Shown here piece after piece: positions 10,545-22,400 of a DNA stretch of 64,000 nt; the stretch's first letter is position 1, and each line of letters starts with the position of its first letter. Position numbers and translations under genes: made by a program. The notes under the pieces were generated by a model. That model worked only from the letters and a program-made list of their open reading frames with translations. It had not been told where the DNA came from and searched no databases. This DNA is from Psococerastis gibbosa. Taxonomy: Eukaryota > Arthropoda > Insecta > Psocodea > Psocidae. The DNA is taken from positions 5,890,001 to 5,954,000 of the forward strand of contig OZ020485.1 of NCBI GenBank assembly GCA_963971405.1, given 5' to 3'.

Positions 10545-11380
10545 GGTCCAATGTTAGGCGCCTTTTGACTATCCCCGATTTTCCATATTCTAAAGCTTTA
10601 TGCACTTTTAAGTTTAATTTTCTTGCGTGTGGCTGATTAGCCTATTTAAATTAGTTAGGCCTCAGCTACAAAATAGGTTTTTCAATTTCGGCTTAAGAGA
10701 TGTTGAGAAGTTGTAGCCTGTAATTTCGAGTCTCGTCATATTTAGGGCAGCTCCGGCCACGTGTTGATAATTTGGCGACATTTAACTAATCATCTTGTGT
10801 AGAAGTGATCTGAGGGAGAAGGGGTCTTTTTATCTGAAAGTGTCTTGTGTTAGTATGGATAAACTGACAAATTTAATTTCTGACGTGCCCTTCACATTTC
10901 CTCTGGGGGCTTCCTCATCAAAAATATTTGAATGTTCCCTAAACTATCCCTAAGCCGTTGGGAGTAACTTTCGCAGTGAATGGACCGTATATTTTGTATC
11001 TTCTCATGGTAACTACATTCATACTATAAAACTCCGTCCCTCTATGACGCCCCCCCCCCCCCCCGTTCAGAGCATGGGGTTGACAACAACATGGGACGAA
11101 TGGCGAAGAGGTTATTTATTAAATAAAAAAAATCAAGTGTCGGATGGTGCATGCCTATCCTATGCCTAACCCCATTTCAAAGAAAGAGAGAAAGAAAATT
11201 GTCTCTCTTACAATTAACCCAACAAACTACTTGTATCCCGAGGAAGGATTGGTGGTGTGTAGGAAGTGTGGGGGAAGGGGTTTATTTAAAGACAGGTGAA
11301 AAGGTTTGTGGGCCGTGGCTCGTAGTAAAGAAAAACGGCATCGGTGACTGTTATTGTGTTCCTGAATACGACAGAGAGGG

Positions 11381-11565
11381 CAATGGCGGATCCACAGGGG
11401 GGATCCCCCCCCCCCCCCCCTAAATGAGTAAATTCATATGATAGTGAATTTTTTTTTTTAGAATTGAATAAAACTCAAATTTTCAACAAAAAAAATTCCC
11501 TTTTAAACTTACATACAACTTGTGACCCCCCCCCCCCCCTAAATGTTCCCCTGGATCCGGTCTTG
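11381..11565. mobile_element. hAT-type MITE, short copy
   Basis: The left end CAATGGCGGATCCACAGGGGGG and the C-tract interior match the element at 3270-3576. The right end is CTGGATCCGGTCTTG, a decayed inverted repeat. The flanks AGAGAGGG and AGAGACGG differ at one of eight bases, in keeping with an old 8-bp duplication. Confidence 0.75.
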
Positions 11566-11816
11566 AGAGACGGAGGAAGTTTACTCAAATGAATAGGTGG
11601 GGCAATCTAGGAGAAGGTGAGCGGCAGTAAGGGCATATGAGTGTCACCTCATTATTCATAAGATGTAAGGCGTCAGTCTCATTTGAATCTTATGATTAAT
11701 GATTTTCTATTCCATTTGATATCCACCAACAATGGTTTGGACTAGCAGCAAGCTGTTAGGCTTTTCCTAAGATAAGTTTATTTGATTATAAGGCAGTTTT
11801 TTTGATAAATACACGC

Positions 11817-11840
11817 ATTATTATTATTATTATTATTATT
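11817..11840. repeat. (ATT)n microsatellite, probable LINE/SINE 3' tail
   Basis: The run is preceded by GATAAATACACGCATT. The same prefix (AATAAATACACGCATT) precedes the (ATT)n run at 52415-52432, so both look like 3' ends of one retroelement family. Confidence 0.5.
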
Positions 11841-12679
11841 AGTTTATATAGGATATATACCAAGCTTCTGCTGTTTGCCTCTAATAAGGACTTGTAGTGT
11901 CATAATTCGGCACTGGCTCTAACTTTAAACAATTAGAACTACCGCCTACAGAATCTCGCCTAACAAAATGAAGCAAGGGTCTGGAGGAAGTTTAATTATG
12001 CGTTATTTATAAAGGACAAATAGACCGGACGGAGGTCCATAAATTGCTGGGCATCTAACGTAGATTGTGACAACATTTTATTAGTTGGTTTGTGGCTAAG
12101 TACTGCAGATGTCCATGAAGGCGTAGAGACGACACTGCAGGATGTCATTACCCAATTACTGATGGCCCCGTGGGCGGAAATTGCTCTTCACTCTCCATTA
12201 TCTTAGGCTTACGAATACTTACCAATACCTTGAATGATGGCTTCTCAAAGACTGTCTCGGTTATTGCTTAAATGTTTTCTACCATTTTTATTCTAGTTTT
12301 GCAGGACTCATTGACCAAATCCCTCCCATATTATGCTGGCCAACGCCCATAGGTAACCTCTTGTATATATTAATAAACTAATATTCCTTATGACCATGGG
12401 CGTCACCAGTCATGTGCAGGATGCGCCCCCCCCCCTCCCTCCCCTCCTCTAGGGTACACACGGACGCGGACGATTCACACGCGCGAGTTGCGGACGCTTC
12501 TTTACTTTGCGGCAAATGGGCAGTTGGAAAACTGCAGAGTCAACTTCCGAAGATTTCTGAGTCTGGTGTGAAGCCAACCGCACACCGGTGCACTGTGTTT
12601 CCCGCCGACACGTCCAGAACACGCCAGCGTCAAAACATTTCGGGAGCTGACTCTGTGGTTTTCTAGCTACACATTTGCT

Positions 12680-13695
12680 TCAATGAAGAAAAACAAACGT
12701 CCATGTCGATTCATTACAAGAACTAAAATGATTGTACCCATTTAATTTGTAGAAATTAATTTCCGCCTCAAAAACCCAAATTTCACTTATTACTATAACA
12801 TCAGGCCAATGATTCCAGGCATTAAATATAGCAATTAATTCATTTAAATTAGCTCTGATCGATCTAATGTTTAGACTATATACCGACAAGTTTTTGACAT
12901 TGCTGCAGTATTTAAAAGGGCACGCCGTAAGATTAACATGGTAGCTAGTTATCGAGGGATCGTCCATAAGCTACAGTCAAGATTAACATAACTAGTCCAA
13001 CTTCACACTTACACAATTTTCACCAAGTCATCCTCATTGAATACAGAGATCACGGAATTCGAATCCAGAGTTTTCTTCAACAAAATTCGGTTGTTCCTGT
13101 ACCATGTCAATTTGTAATTTTTTTGTTTGGAGAGTTCTTTCGACTTCCAACGAAGATCTTTGAAGTATGGGGAGATTGACTCGAAAACCCGCACATTATT
13201 TCCTCTCCCGTCCTGGAAGAGTCTTGTTCTTCGAATAGAGAATAATATTCCTGACTTGACGGCTGTTGAATTCTACTATAACAGGTTTAGGTACGGTGGT
13301 GTGCGAAGGTATGCGATGCACAGCGTCGATATCTGAGTTGTTAATTTTTATGCCAGCTTGAGCTGCAATACCGACAATCATTGTTTCTAGATTTTCCTTT
13401 TCCACTTCTGGGACGCCAAGTATCTCCAGTTGACGCCTCCGTAGGTACTGCTCATTAACGTTTATTTGCCTGTCGCGCTGCTTAACCATCGATTCCAGCA
13501 CTGTGACGCGTTTATCCAACTCCTCCGAGTGCTGTATTCTTTTTGACATCTCGTCATACTGCTTGGATAATGAATTCCTGCGATGCCACCAATTCATCTA
13601 CACGAGCATTGATGGCCCCCAACTCAGCCTTCCAGTCTATCCTCATGCCGTCTAACATCTCCTTCCAGTCGGCCCGCATCTGCTGCATGAGGCTT
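12680..13695 (-). mobile_element. Non-LTR retrotransposon fragment: ORF1 plus start of ORF2 endonuclease
   Basis: Reading the minus strand, 13690-13009 encodes an ORF1-type protein broken by frameshifts near 13597 and 13195. It has a coiled-coil-like stretch, RRRQLEILGVPE, DIDAVHRIPS, KPVIVEFNSR and then KNYKLTWYRNNRILLKK...FNEDDLVKIV. After a 41-nt gap, an ATG at 12967 opens ORF2 with LSVYSLNIRSIRANLNEL and WPDVIVISEIWV, the start of an AP-like endonuclease. The copy stops there; the rest of the endonuclease, the RT and the 3' end are missing. Loss of the 3' part is the reverse of the usual 5' truncation. Confidence 0.85.
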
Positions 13696-14520
13696 TTCAC
13701 CTATTTAACCGAAAGCGTACCAGTAGTCGCGGATGGCGTTCACAATTGACCCGGTGAGGATCTAGCCCAGATTGGAGTATCCCTCTTTTCTGAGCAATTG
13801 AACGATAACATTGCGTAAGCATAAAAGTTGTGTGTGTTGGTAACTGTAAAAATAAGAATATCTGATGAACATTGACGATTTTTACAATGGTGACATTGTA
13901 TAGGAGGGTGTGCCCAGGTAGTAGCCTCAGGCTGAACCTGTCGGAATCGCTGACCATGACGGCTGTGGGCATGGCTTCGTTCATCAGTAATTCCTGTCCA
14001 TTTGAAACCTGTATCCGCCCCGGAAGGGCATAGATCATGGGTTCAAGTCTCGTAGTGTCCGGTTTTTTCCTTGTCTTTCTACTTTCGGAAGCAAACTCCT
14101 GAGGAGGTTGGATCTTCAACCAAAGCCAATTTAATGTTAAAAACCGCATCCACTGAATATTTCATAAATTGGATTGATTTTTTTTTAAATATTTTATATC
14201 GTACTATTACTATATTAACGATTGTTTATGCATTTCGTCTAATTTACTTTAGAATAGTTCATTCATTTAAATTAATGCCTTGTCATTGTTTGAATGATGA
14301 AGACTATTTAATACTAACACAGGGTGAGCTGTTTGCAGAAATTTAATCAATCCATTAAACCTATTCAAATTATATGCCATTTCGAATCAAATACACCCAT
14401 AATAATTTATTATTTGTACCTAGTCATCATTTGCTTTGTACGGTAGCCTATATGGACTACCTACTGTATATTGGTATTTGGAATCATTTCTAGATCATTA
14501 TTCGTTCAAAAAATAAAAAC

Positions 14521-14887
14521 TGGAAGCCTTTGAGCAGAATTTGGAACATCCCATGGAGAGACCACATAACCAACGAAAAATGCTCCATAGAAAAAAAACG
14601 AAAAAAGAGCTATTATGGCCACAATCTCAACAAGAAGAGGCAAATGGATGGGGCATATTCTGAGACGCGAAGGGCTCGTCAAGAAGATCATTGAGGGTTC
14701 GGTTGAAGGCACCAACTCAAGAGGACGAGAGGGGAAAGAGTGCCTAGAGGATGTCATGAAGGACCTAGTGTGCGACACCTATGAAGGACTGAAAAGTACC
14801 GCACAAAACAGACAAGAGTGCAACATTCGCTGCAAACCAATCCATAGATTGCAACTCGAGAAGAAGATTCGTTCACAACCTTTATAA
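14521..14887 (+). mobile_element. LINE fragment: C-terminal end of a reverse transcriptase ORF
   Basis: The plus strand reads WNIPWRDHITNE, then after a frameshift ISTRRGKWMGHILRREGL and IIEGSVEGTNSRGREGKE...YEGLKSTAQNRQE. This is the common tail of endonuclease/RT proteins (RRxxWxGHILR, IIEGxxEGxRxRGR). No conserved RT catalytic block is present. Confidence 0.8.
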
Positions 14888-15263
14888 GAATTTATAATTC
14901 CTTATAGTTAGGCCCACTGTAGGTGGGAACTCGGAAAAGGTCAACAACTGAAAGAACAAACAGAAAAAAATGACTTATTCTGGTTGACAACCCCCCTCCC
15001 CTTACAAAGCATTTTATCTTCGTTACATCGTCGTCCCCTCATGTTAAAACGCTCTTTTACCTAAAGTCCCAAGTCTATCATCCCCATTGACAAAAGTAAG
15101 CGTTTTACCACGTCTTTTATTGTAGTTACAGCACTTTGACATGTTTATTGACTGCCGATAACACGTTAAGTCTCTGTATAAATGAAAGGTTGATGTTAGC
15201 AGCGGCAGCACGCGATGCTGGGCTCATTGTGTGATTTATATGAGGCAGTTACGCTGGCACGAG

Positions 15264-15348
15264 ATGACGGTCAGTTGCAGTCGGGGCTCTGACGGTGCTG
15301 TCGTTTTACACTCTCTCCTGTTGTTTGCGACCATCTCAGAGGTGACGA
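15264..15348 (+). CDS. Candidate signal-peptide exon of bdl (weak)
   Basis: An ATG at 15264 opens 28 codons with a hydrophobic stretch (GAVVLHSLLLFATIS). It could end at A|gtgcat (15348) in phase 1, the phase needed by the exon at 19319. A TATA-like TTATAT (15236) and a TCAGTT initiator-like match (15271) lie around it. The donor is weak, and the better donor at 15341 has the wrong phase. The true first exon may be elsewhere. Confidence 0.18.
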
Positions 15349-15878
15349 GTGCATTGTGTCTTACCATACACTTTCCGGTTGCTTACTTTGGTGAATACGC
15401 TGATTTTGGATAGACTTCCATTTATTTGAAAATAAGAATTGAAAAAAAAAACGAAAATTCTTACCTGTTGTGCCCTAATATCTTTGCAATTTTAAACTTT
15501 TTTACTAGTTAAGATTAATTAAACAGTTTGGTGACCAGTTATTAGTAGTAGTAATTAGGTCTTTGTAATTAAGGCAAATTACAGAACCAACCTTCTACCC
15601 AGAGCCGTGTGCCATATGTATTTTAAATCCAGCAAGTTTCTGAGTCTGCAAGAAATTGATTGGTCATAGCTTTATGGTTTAAGGTTAAGCATGGCTTGTT
15701 TGGAATTTGAAGCGACTGTAAATGTATTTAAAACACTTGCATTGCTGTGGTTGGGATTGGATTATGAATTTCGGGTTTTAAAAGACCTAGACATAAAGTC
15801 AATAATATGTTAGGACATGTAGGGCTCATGGATAAGCTCTGCTGAAACACATAATGTATAGATACCGCACTTCATACT

Positions 15879-16102
15879 GTCAGGACATGTAGAGTAGTTT
15901 TACGAACTCCGACTTTCACCCGAGAGCTTGTTGGTTCGAGTCCCACACTTGCTACATTTTCTGGCCATGCTTTGGAAGGCATGTAATGCAGGCTGTCCCG
16001 GGCCTTCCTAGTTGAGTGTAAGAGAGGGCTTTATAGCCCAAACTCCGCTAGGTTGGCTTAGTAATAGAAACAATAAAAAGTCCTTATTTATTTATTTATT
16101 TA
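15879..16102 (+). mobile_element. tRNA-derived SINE, family 2
   Basis: The head GTCAGGACATGTAGAGTAG and B box GGTTCGAGTCCCACAC are followed by GCTACATTTTCTGG, GGCATGTAATGCAGG, GTCCCGGGCCTTCCTAGTTGAGTG and a (TTTA)n tail. A reverse copy lies at 58172-58374 and a truncated copy at 40907-41012. A further short partial copy, CTCCACTAGGTTGGCTT..., follows the tail. Confidence 0.8.
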
Positions 16103-17068
16103 ACTCCACTAGGTTGGCTTGGTAATAGAATATATACAGTATATATATTTATTATAATAAATCCATCATGTTCCCTTTAAACATATTGCATTTTTGGTTT
16201 GCATTACTTTAAATAAATTGTCTGTGAGACTGTGGTTATAGCATATTCTTGCGTATAAGCGTCTAATTAATTTGATCAAGTTGCCATTTTCTAACAAAAG
16301 AGTCTTTATAATTGAAGCTTAAATTCAATCCGCCATATTAGAAATTGAAAATTATTGGTATCTCAGCATAAGAATGTTCTGAGGGAGGTATTATACTGCT
16401 ATGTACTGTTTTCTTTTAGGATCCTAGGAATGAGACTGAGATGCTAAGATGAATAAAGCGAAATGAGGTAAGTAATAAATAAAATTCATGAGCTACTGAA
16501 TCCATTAGCAAGCCACATTGCATTATAGCCCCCCCCCCCCCCCCGCCCATTTATATACCAGATGTAGGTCTATAGGAGTCTACAAAAGCATATTGTAGTT
16601 GCAAAATATTATTATTATTTTTTTTATATTTTACTTAAATGTTCAATTGTAATTTTTTGTACAATGTAATTGGTTGAAAACTATTGCAGAAAAAAAAAAT
16701 ATGGGATAAGTGGTAGTTGTTAAGTGGGTAAATTGGTTGATAAGTGGTAGCTTTGCTTTCCTCATTAATTTTTAAAAATTTCGGCTATCACTTCTAAGCC
16801 ACCAGTTTCATTTTGTGAAATCCAAAGCACAACCGGTTTGAAGGTAATGGAAATTCTTCTTCTTCTTCTTCTGGCTCTAATGGGCCTTTAATGGGCTTTG
16901 ACCTGCTGAACAAAACTCCTCCAATCATCTCGGTTTTGTACGACGCTCCACCATTTACGAACTCCCAACTCGCGTTGTTCGGTTTCTTGATCGTCCTTCC
17001 ATTGGTTCCGTGGATGTCCCTCCAGTGAGGCAATAGAAATACAATAGGGAATATTTTTCTCTGGCTAA

Positions 17069-17448
17069 GGCGCCTATTCCACCGACCGGCTAGGGCTATT
17101 TACAAAAACGGTGACGTGGTAGCAGACATTCAAGACTTAGGTGAAGTCTCCACCGACCTCGCATTGCAGAATGCAAATGACATTGACGGAAATTGGAATT
17201 TTTCTTTTTATAGAAATCTATTACAATGTTTGTACTTAACATATCCCATGACGCCATTTTTTAATTTTAGTTTGTTTGTGATTTTACTGTATGGTCATTG
17301 ATCAATTTTAACTATGGTATAGAGGAAAATAAACATTTCCGTCAATTCTGCAATGCGAGGTCGGTGGAAACCCCGCCCACGTCTTGAATGTCTGCTACCA
17401 CGTCACTATTTTTGTAAATAGCCCTAGCCGGTCGGTGGAATGGGCGCC
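17069..17448. mobile_element. Foldback MITE with TAA target sites (PIF/Harbinger-like), copy 1
   Basis: The ends GGCGCCTATTCCACCGACC and GGTCGGTGGAATGGGCGCC are inverted repeats that continue for more than 100 bp (GCTAGGGCTATTTACAAAAA, GTGACGTGGTAGCAGACATT, CACCGACCTCGCATTGCAGA). It is flanked by TAA on both sides (17066-17068, 17449-17451). Three-base TWA sites are typical of PIF/Harbinger. Open frames inside it are by-products of the inverted arms. Confidence 0.85.
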
Positions 17449-18173
17449 TAAGCATATGCTCCACACTACAAAATATTCGATAGCCCTAGGCAATTTTTCG
17501 GGTGCGAAATTCCAACTGTTCTATTGTAAAATTAGCATTGTTTAAATTGGGTAGCGTGTATCTGTATAAATTGAATGTAGCATGTGTCTAATTTAATAGT
17601 TATAATGCGTATTGTTTCAGAGTTCTGCAAGGTCTTTGCGGTGTTTTTCTCTTCATATTATCCCCTGGTAAGAAATTCAATGCTGTTGCAATGTAGGTAT
17701 TATGGAACTGCAATTACCCGAAGCGCTTTCAGAAAAAAAATTAAGCTGATGTGCGAATTCTTTGTCGAAAGATAGTCAAACCGGTTACTTTGATCGAGAT
17801 GTCCATTAAACCTTCACTTTCTTTCATATTTACAGGTCCATTGCTACCACTCATTTCATTAATTAAAAATGCATACAGTACCGAATATAGGGCTGAAGCT
17901 TTTTTTTGGCAAAATAATAAATTTTACGCATTTTTAATTAGGAACCCGCATGGAGACTGATCCCAATTGATTCGCATGAATTTAGTTCCACTTTATAATA
18001 CTCCTTACGGTAGGTTATTAAAAATAATCAACCAGCAGATTACCCTGTAATAGTATATTATAGAGTTCTATTAAGAGAGATGGGCTATTCGCTTCCCTCC
18101 AAAACTATTTTCTTTTAATTTCTAGGGCCACCTGCCACGTCACCCATTGAAAAGGCTTAGCAAAATACGTTTT

Positions 18174-19051
18174 GCTTTCCAATTTATACATAGTATAAGG
18201 AAAGCTTTGTGATGGTCGAAATTTTCGATTCCAAGATTTCAACGGATTTACACGTTTTCAGGTCCCAGGAACCCAAAAAAGTGGTTTTTACGAAATGTCT
18301 GTCTGTCGCTCTGTCGCTCTGTCTGTCTGTTCACCGATTTCCGGGCAAACTACTCGGGCGATTTTGATGAAATTTGGCATATAGGTTCACAAAAATCATA
18401 CCTCGGGACCATTTTTTTTATTTTGGGCTAACTCTATTTTGAAGGGTTTTATTCTCAAAAAACTCCAAAAAAACGTCTAAAAAAAATTATTTCTCAAAAA
18501 CGGCTCCAACGATTTCTTTTAAATTCACATATATTGTAGTCGTTATTAATGTTAACAAAATGCGGGGGTCGCTTGCCCCTTGATAGTTTGCTTCGGGGGG
18601 TAAAAAAATAAAAATAACTAAATTTTAATGAAAAATGACTAAAAAATAATTTTTCTGCGGAACCTTTCTATCGATGATTTCTACCTTCAGGTATGTTTTA
18701 GATGTTCAATAGGATAACAAAAGTGGGCAGGTTGCATTCCCAAAAAAATATTTGCTTCTGTGCAAAAAATTATTTTTTGAGAAATTATGGAAAATTCACG
18801 CTCCAATACATTACGTGACATGTGCCATTGTTACTACTGTTACAATGTATTGGTCTGTTCGTTCCAGAATATGCAATTGAGTTTTAAGGGGTTTTTAATA
18901 TATATTGAGGTGAACCCCCCCCCCCCCCCCCCCGCCCTCGAGGGATCTGAAATTTAACCATAGGGAAATTATTTCCTATGAAATTACGCATGTCAATATC
19001 TACAAATTTATAAATTGGAAAGCATGTTCGAGTAAACTCGGACCGGTTCTT
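18174..19051 (+). mobile_element. Element A, copy 2 (uninterrupted)
   Basis: The fullest uninterrupted copy: GCTTTCCAATTTATA start, GTCGAAATTTTCGATTCC, GGTCCCAGGAACCC, CTGT microsatellite, GATTTTGATGAAATTTGGCAT, C-tract at about 18916-18933, subterminal TATAAATTGGAAAGC, palindromic CGAGTAAACTCGG and terminus GGTTCTT. No open frame of note. It ends about 270 bp before the first visible bdl exon. Confidence 0.75.
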
Positions 19052-19318
19052 TAAAAAAATGGGATCGAATGTCCCTTCTTCCCTAAATACAGCTCTAGTC
19101 TACACTGAAGGAAGACGCAGGAGCTCGAACGTACTAAGAACTGAAGAGGGAAGCGCAGGACCGAGAGAGCTGGATGATAATATGTTGGGAGTTGCTGCGA
19201 ACCAATCGTTGAGGTTATGACCTCAGACGAAGTCTACCCTGTATACCTGAGAGATAGGTTAGGCTTGGTACGGTATTTGATTCCTATCAATTATCAGTGA
19301 CCGTTGTCTGTGTTGCAG

Positions 19319-19458
19319 CTGTATTGCCAGCGCCACTGGATGAGGAAACTCAGCCAACTTACTTGACTGCAAAGGTGGGCGATGCTGTAATATTCAACTG
19401 CCAGTTAGATTTTCCACAAGATATAATCCTGCCGTATGAACTTCACTGGCGAAAAGAG
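19319..19458 (+). CDS. bdl: bdl exon: Ig1, first half
   Basis: After GTTGCAG the exon reads VLPAPLDEETQPTYL, then KVGDAVIFNCQLDFP (first Ig cysteine) and ELHWRKE. It starts with two bases of a split codon and ends in phase 0 at GAG|gtaatt. The equivalent tutl exon (61240-61361) has the same phases. An acceptor 12 bases later (CCAG) is also possible in the same phase. Confidence 0.85.
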
Positions 19459-22400
19459 GTAATTTTATGCAATAATATATTGCAGTATTATGTGGTAGGA
19501 CCTACTTGTATAAAATATGCAATAGATTAAGTTCACAGACCTGTTCGGTTACATAGTTGTGTACCTTTTTTTCCAATCAATTTTATAATATCCCTGTACA
19601 GTAATACAGTTACAAAATTAAACATTTCCCTATGGGCTAGGCCCGTTTTAGGGTGTATATATATTTTCTACAATATTAATAATCCGGCTGCAATGGCATT
19701 CGTCACAGTGATTGTGAGTGTAGTGGTTTGTTTGTGTTTTGTGTTCGTGTGTGTTTGTGATGTATTTGTATGTAATTGTTTGTTAGGCGCTTATTCCACA
19801 TAAGTCAATAGTCAATAGTAAAATAGAGTAAAATCACGCGCTGCAACAATAACAAACTAAAATGGCGTCATGGAATATGTTAAGTACAAACATTTTAATA
19901 GATTGTTTATAAGACAGTTTTCATGAATTAAACAGATCGGTGAAGGTCGATCTTACTTCGGATCTCCTACTATTATTAGGTTTTATTAAAAATAATAAGT
20001 GTACGAAGAAAACAAATACAAACAAAATTTCAAAAATTTGGCGCATACGTGTCAATAGAAGAAAAGTGATCAATAGTTGAAAAAACATGTGGAATGTAGT
20101 GTATCAATGAAAAATTGAAATTTCCGTAAATACCATAGGTATTTACTATTGACGTATGTGGAATATGCGCCTAAAGGAAGTCCACTTCTATATTTCCTAT
20201 GCTAAACCTGTCTAGCAATACGAATCTTGTTAAAAAGGGCATTTACTGTTATACCTAAGTAGATGATTTAGAGGGCTCTGCACTTTTTGAGCTTGTGGCC
20301 CAGTAGTTAAGACGATAGGCGTAGATCGTGGATTCAAATCCCGTCAAATCAATTTTTTTCTATATCCTCTCATTTCAGTTTATGCCTCCAAATCAGGGGT
20401 TTCCAACCGTTTTGTCCGTAGACCACTAGATTATTTTATGATTTTCCGTGGACCACCATGGCTGTGACAGGAAAATCGTTAAATTCTAGGACGAAGATCC
20501 AGTAGTTTATGCCTACAATTACGTGCTAATATTTAATTAAATGTTTAGGAATGGTATCGGTCAGATTTTATAGTTCAGTGCCAAGACTTACTGAGTCATT
20601 CTCCGGGTCACTGTCACTGGTCACCCTCTTCTCATCCTAAAATCAAATTTAATGTGGCGTACTGTATACTCGAGTGCCTATACTTGTGGAAAAGTAATTT
20701 AGGCAGCTAAAAGTTCCCTTTCTATTGTAAGTAGGTACCGTATTAATTTGGACCATCAAAAGGGTTTATCATCATACATAAGCATACAATACTGTATTTT
20801 ATTTCAAATTTCAAACAACTCAGCTGTTTTATTTTCTTCTTTCTTACTTTGGCCCGTGGACCTCCTGATATATGACTATGGACCACCGGTGGTTCATGGA
20901 GACCGGTTGGGAACAATGTGACAGCTGAAACTAAATGCTTTGGGTAGTTATTTTCTGTGGGTGGTTGTAGCAACCATGTTGCATATGGAAGTAAAACATT
21001 TAACTTAATTTTCGCGCTCCATCCTTTTATATCGTTCGAAATATGCTAAGCTAATGTAAGCCACCGCAAACGACGGGCCTCATTAGCTTGTTTAGGCTGG
21101 CCCACATGACATCAATTTGTTGGCGGCATTTTTTTTACATTTGGGCCTATTGTTATGCGAAAATTGTAGGCAATTATGAAGACTAAGCAAATAGGCTACT
21201 TAACTAATAATGCTAATAGTGGCGTAACTAACTGATGGGCATATTTCCATGTCTACAGGAAGTTGAGGTTTAATAGCACACACAATCCTTCAAATTTCGC
21301 CAAAATTATGCTGTAGCCTATATTTGAGCATTGCTAGAGTTCTATTACTTTGTGTTGTATTTAGTTTGGTTTATATTAACTTTCCACCTCTTTTTATTTT
21401 TTGGAATTTAACGAGATTAAAATAGGACCACTCGGAGGTTGGCGGAAGCAAGGTCACAAGGTAGGAGACCCAATGACAGGCCGAGGACAGCCCTCCAGAA
21501 AAGCGTCAAAGAACTTGCCGGAACAAGAGGAAAAACAATGGCCGACGGCACTTAGAGGGAAGAAAGAGGAAGAAGGAATTTAAAGAAATATTGCCTCTGC
21601 AGTTTTTTAATTATTTGTTATTATTAAATTTTCAGGGGCAGTTGGTATTCTCTGGTGGACCAGATGGGAACCTTGTGGCTGCAGAACCATTTAAGAATCG
21701 GGTGCGGCTGTTGTCTCACCCTTTTGGCCTTGCTGCTGTCAACTTAACAAGTATAAGGGAGTCAGACGCGGGCTGGTATGAGTGTCGACCATTCTTTCCC
21801 AACAGAACTCCGACAAGCCGAGCTAATGGCACTTGGTTCCATCTCTCCGTTGATGGTAAGATATCGTTTGAACCTTAGTAATGGTTAAGTGGTAGCCGGT
21901 AAGCCTGAATTGACATAAAATCTTAGATACATAAGTTAGATTTTTCACAAGATATAATCTTTCCGTATGAACTTTACCGACAAAAGGGGGGTAAAATTAT
22001 AGGTATCTTCCGTTTCAAAAAGGTTTAAATATCACACAAGTATACACTAACGCAAGCGTGTAATAGTAATAGCTGAGGATTAGTTCGAACTGGAAAACGG
22101 GAGGGGGAATCATTTACCAGTGCTGGAACATGAGAAATGGATTAAGGTCAAGTTGATAAGTTTGGAATCGAGAATATGGCTCTTTGAGAAATGAAAAGTA
22201 AATTAGGAAATGACTCGTACCCGTACTTGGTTAAATAAATAAATAAATAAGTAAACAGACAAAGTCCAATAATATGCAAATTAAAAGTTAAGTCATGTAT
22301 CCGCATGTCCATTATCGCTTGTAGCCGATGTAGGTTGACATCTAGGACGTATATCAGTTTGCCAATGACCAAAAATTCCTACGGAAACAATACATTCTAA

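Noticed and set aside
17116..17301. Open frame reading VADIQDLGEVSTDLALQNAND, also seen at 46241-46459
   Set aside because: It lies in the arms of the foldback MITE and repeats because the arm repeats; no protein family is recognisable.
20294..20345. Functional tRNA gene
   Set aside because: A- and B-box-like motifs are present, but no acceptor stem can be paired, so it is kept only as a SINE or tRNA relic.
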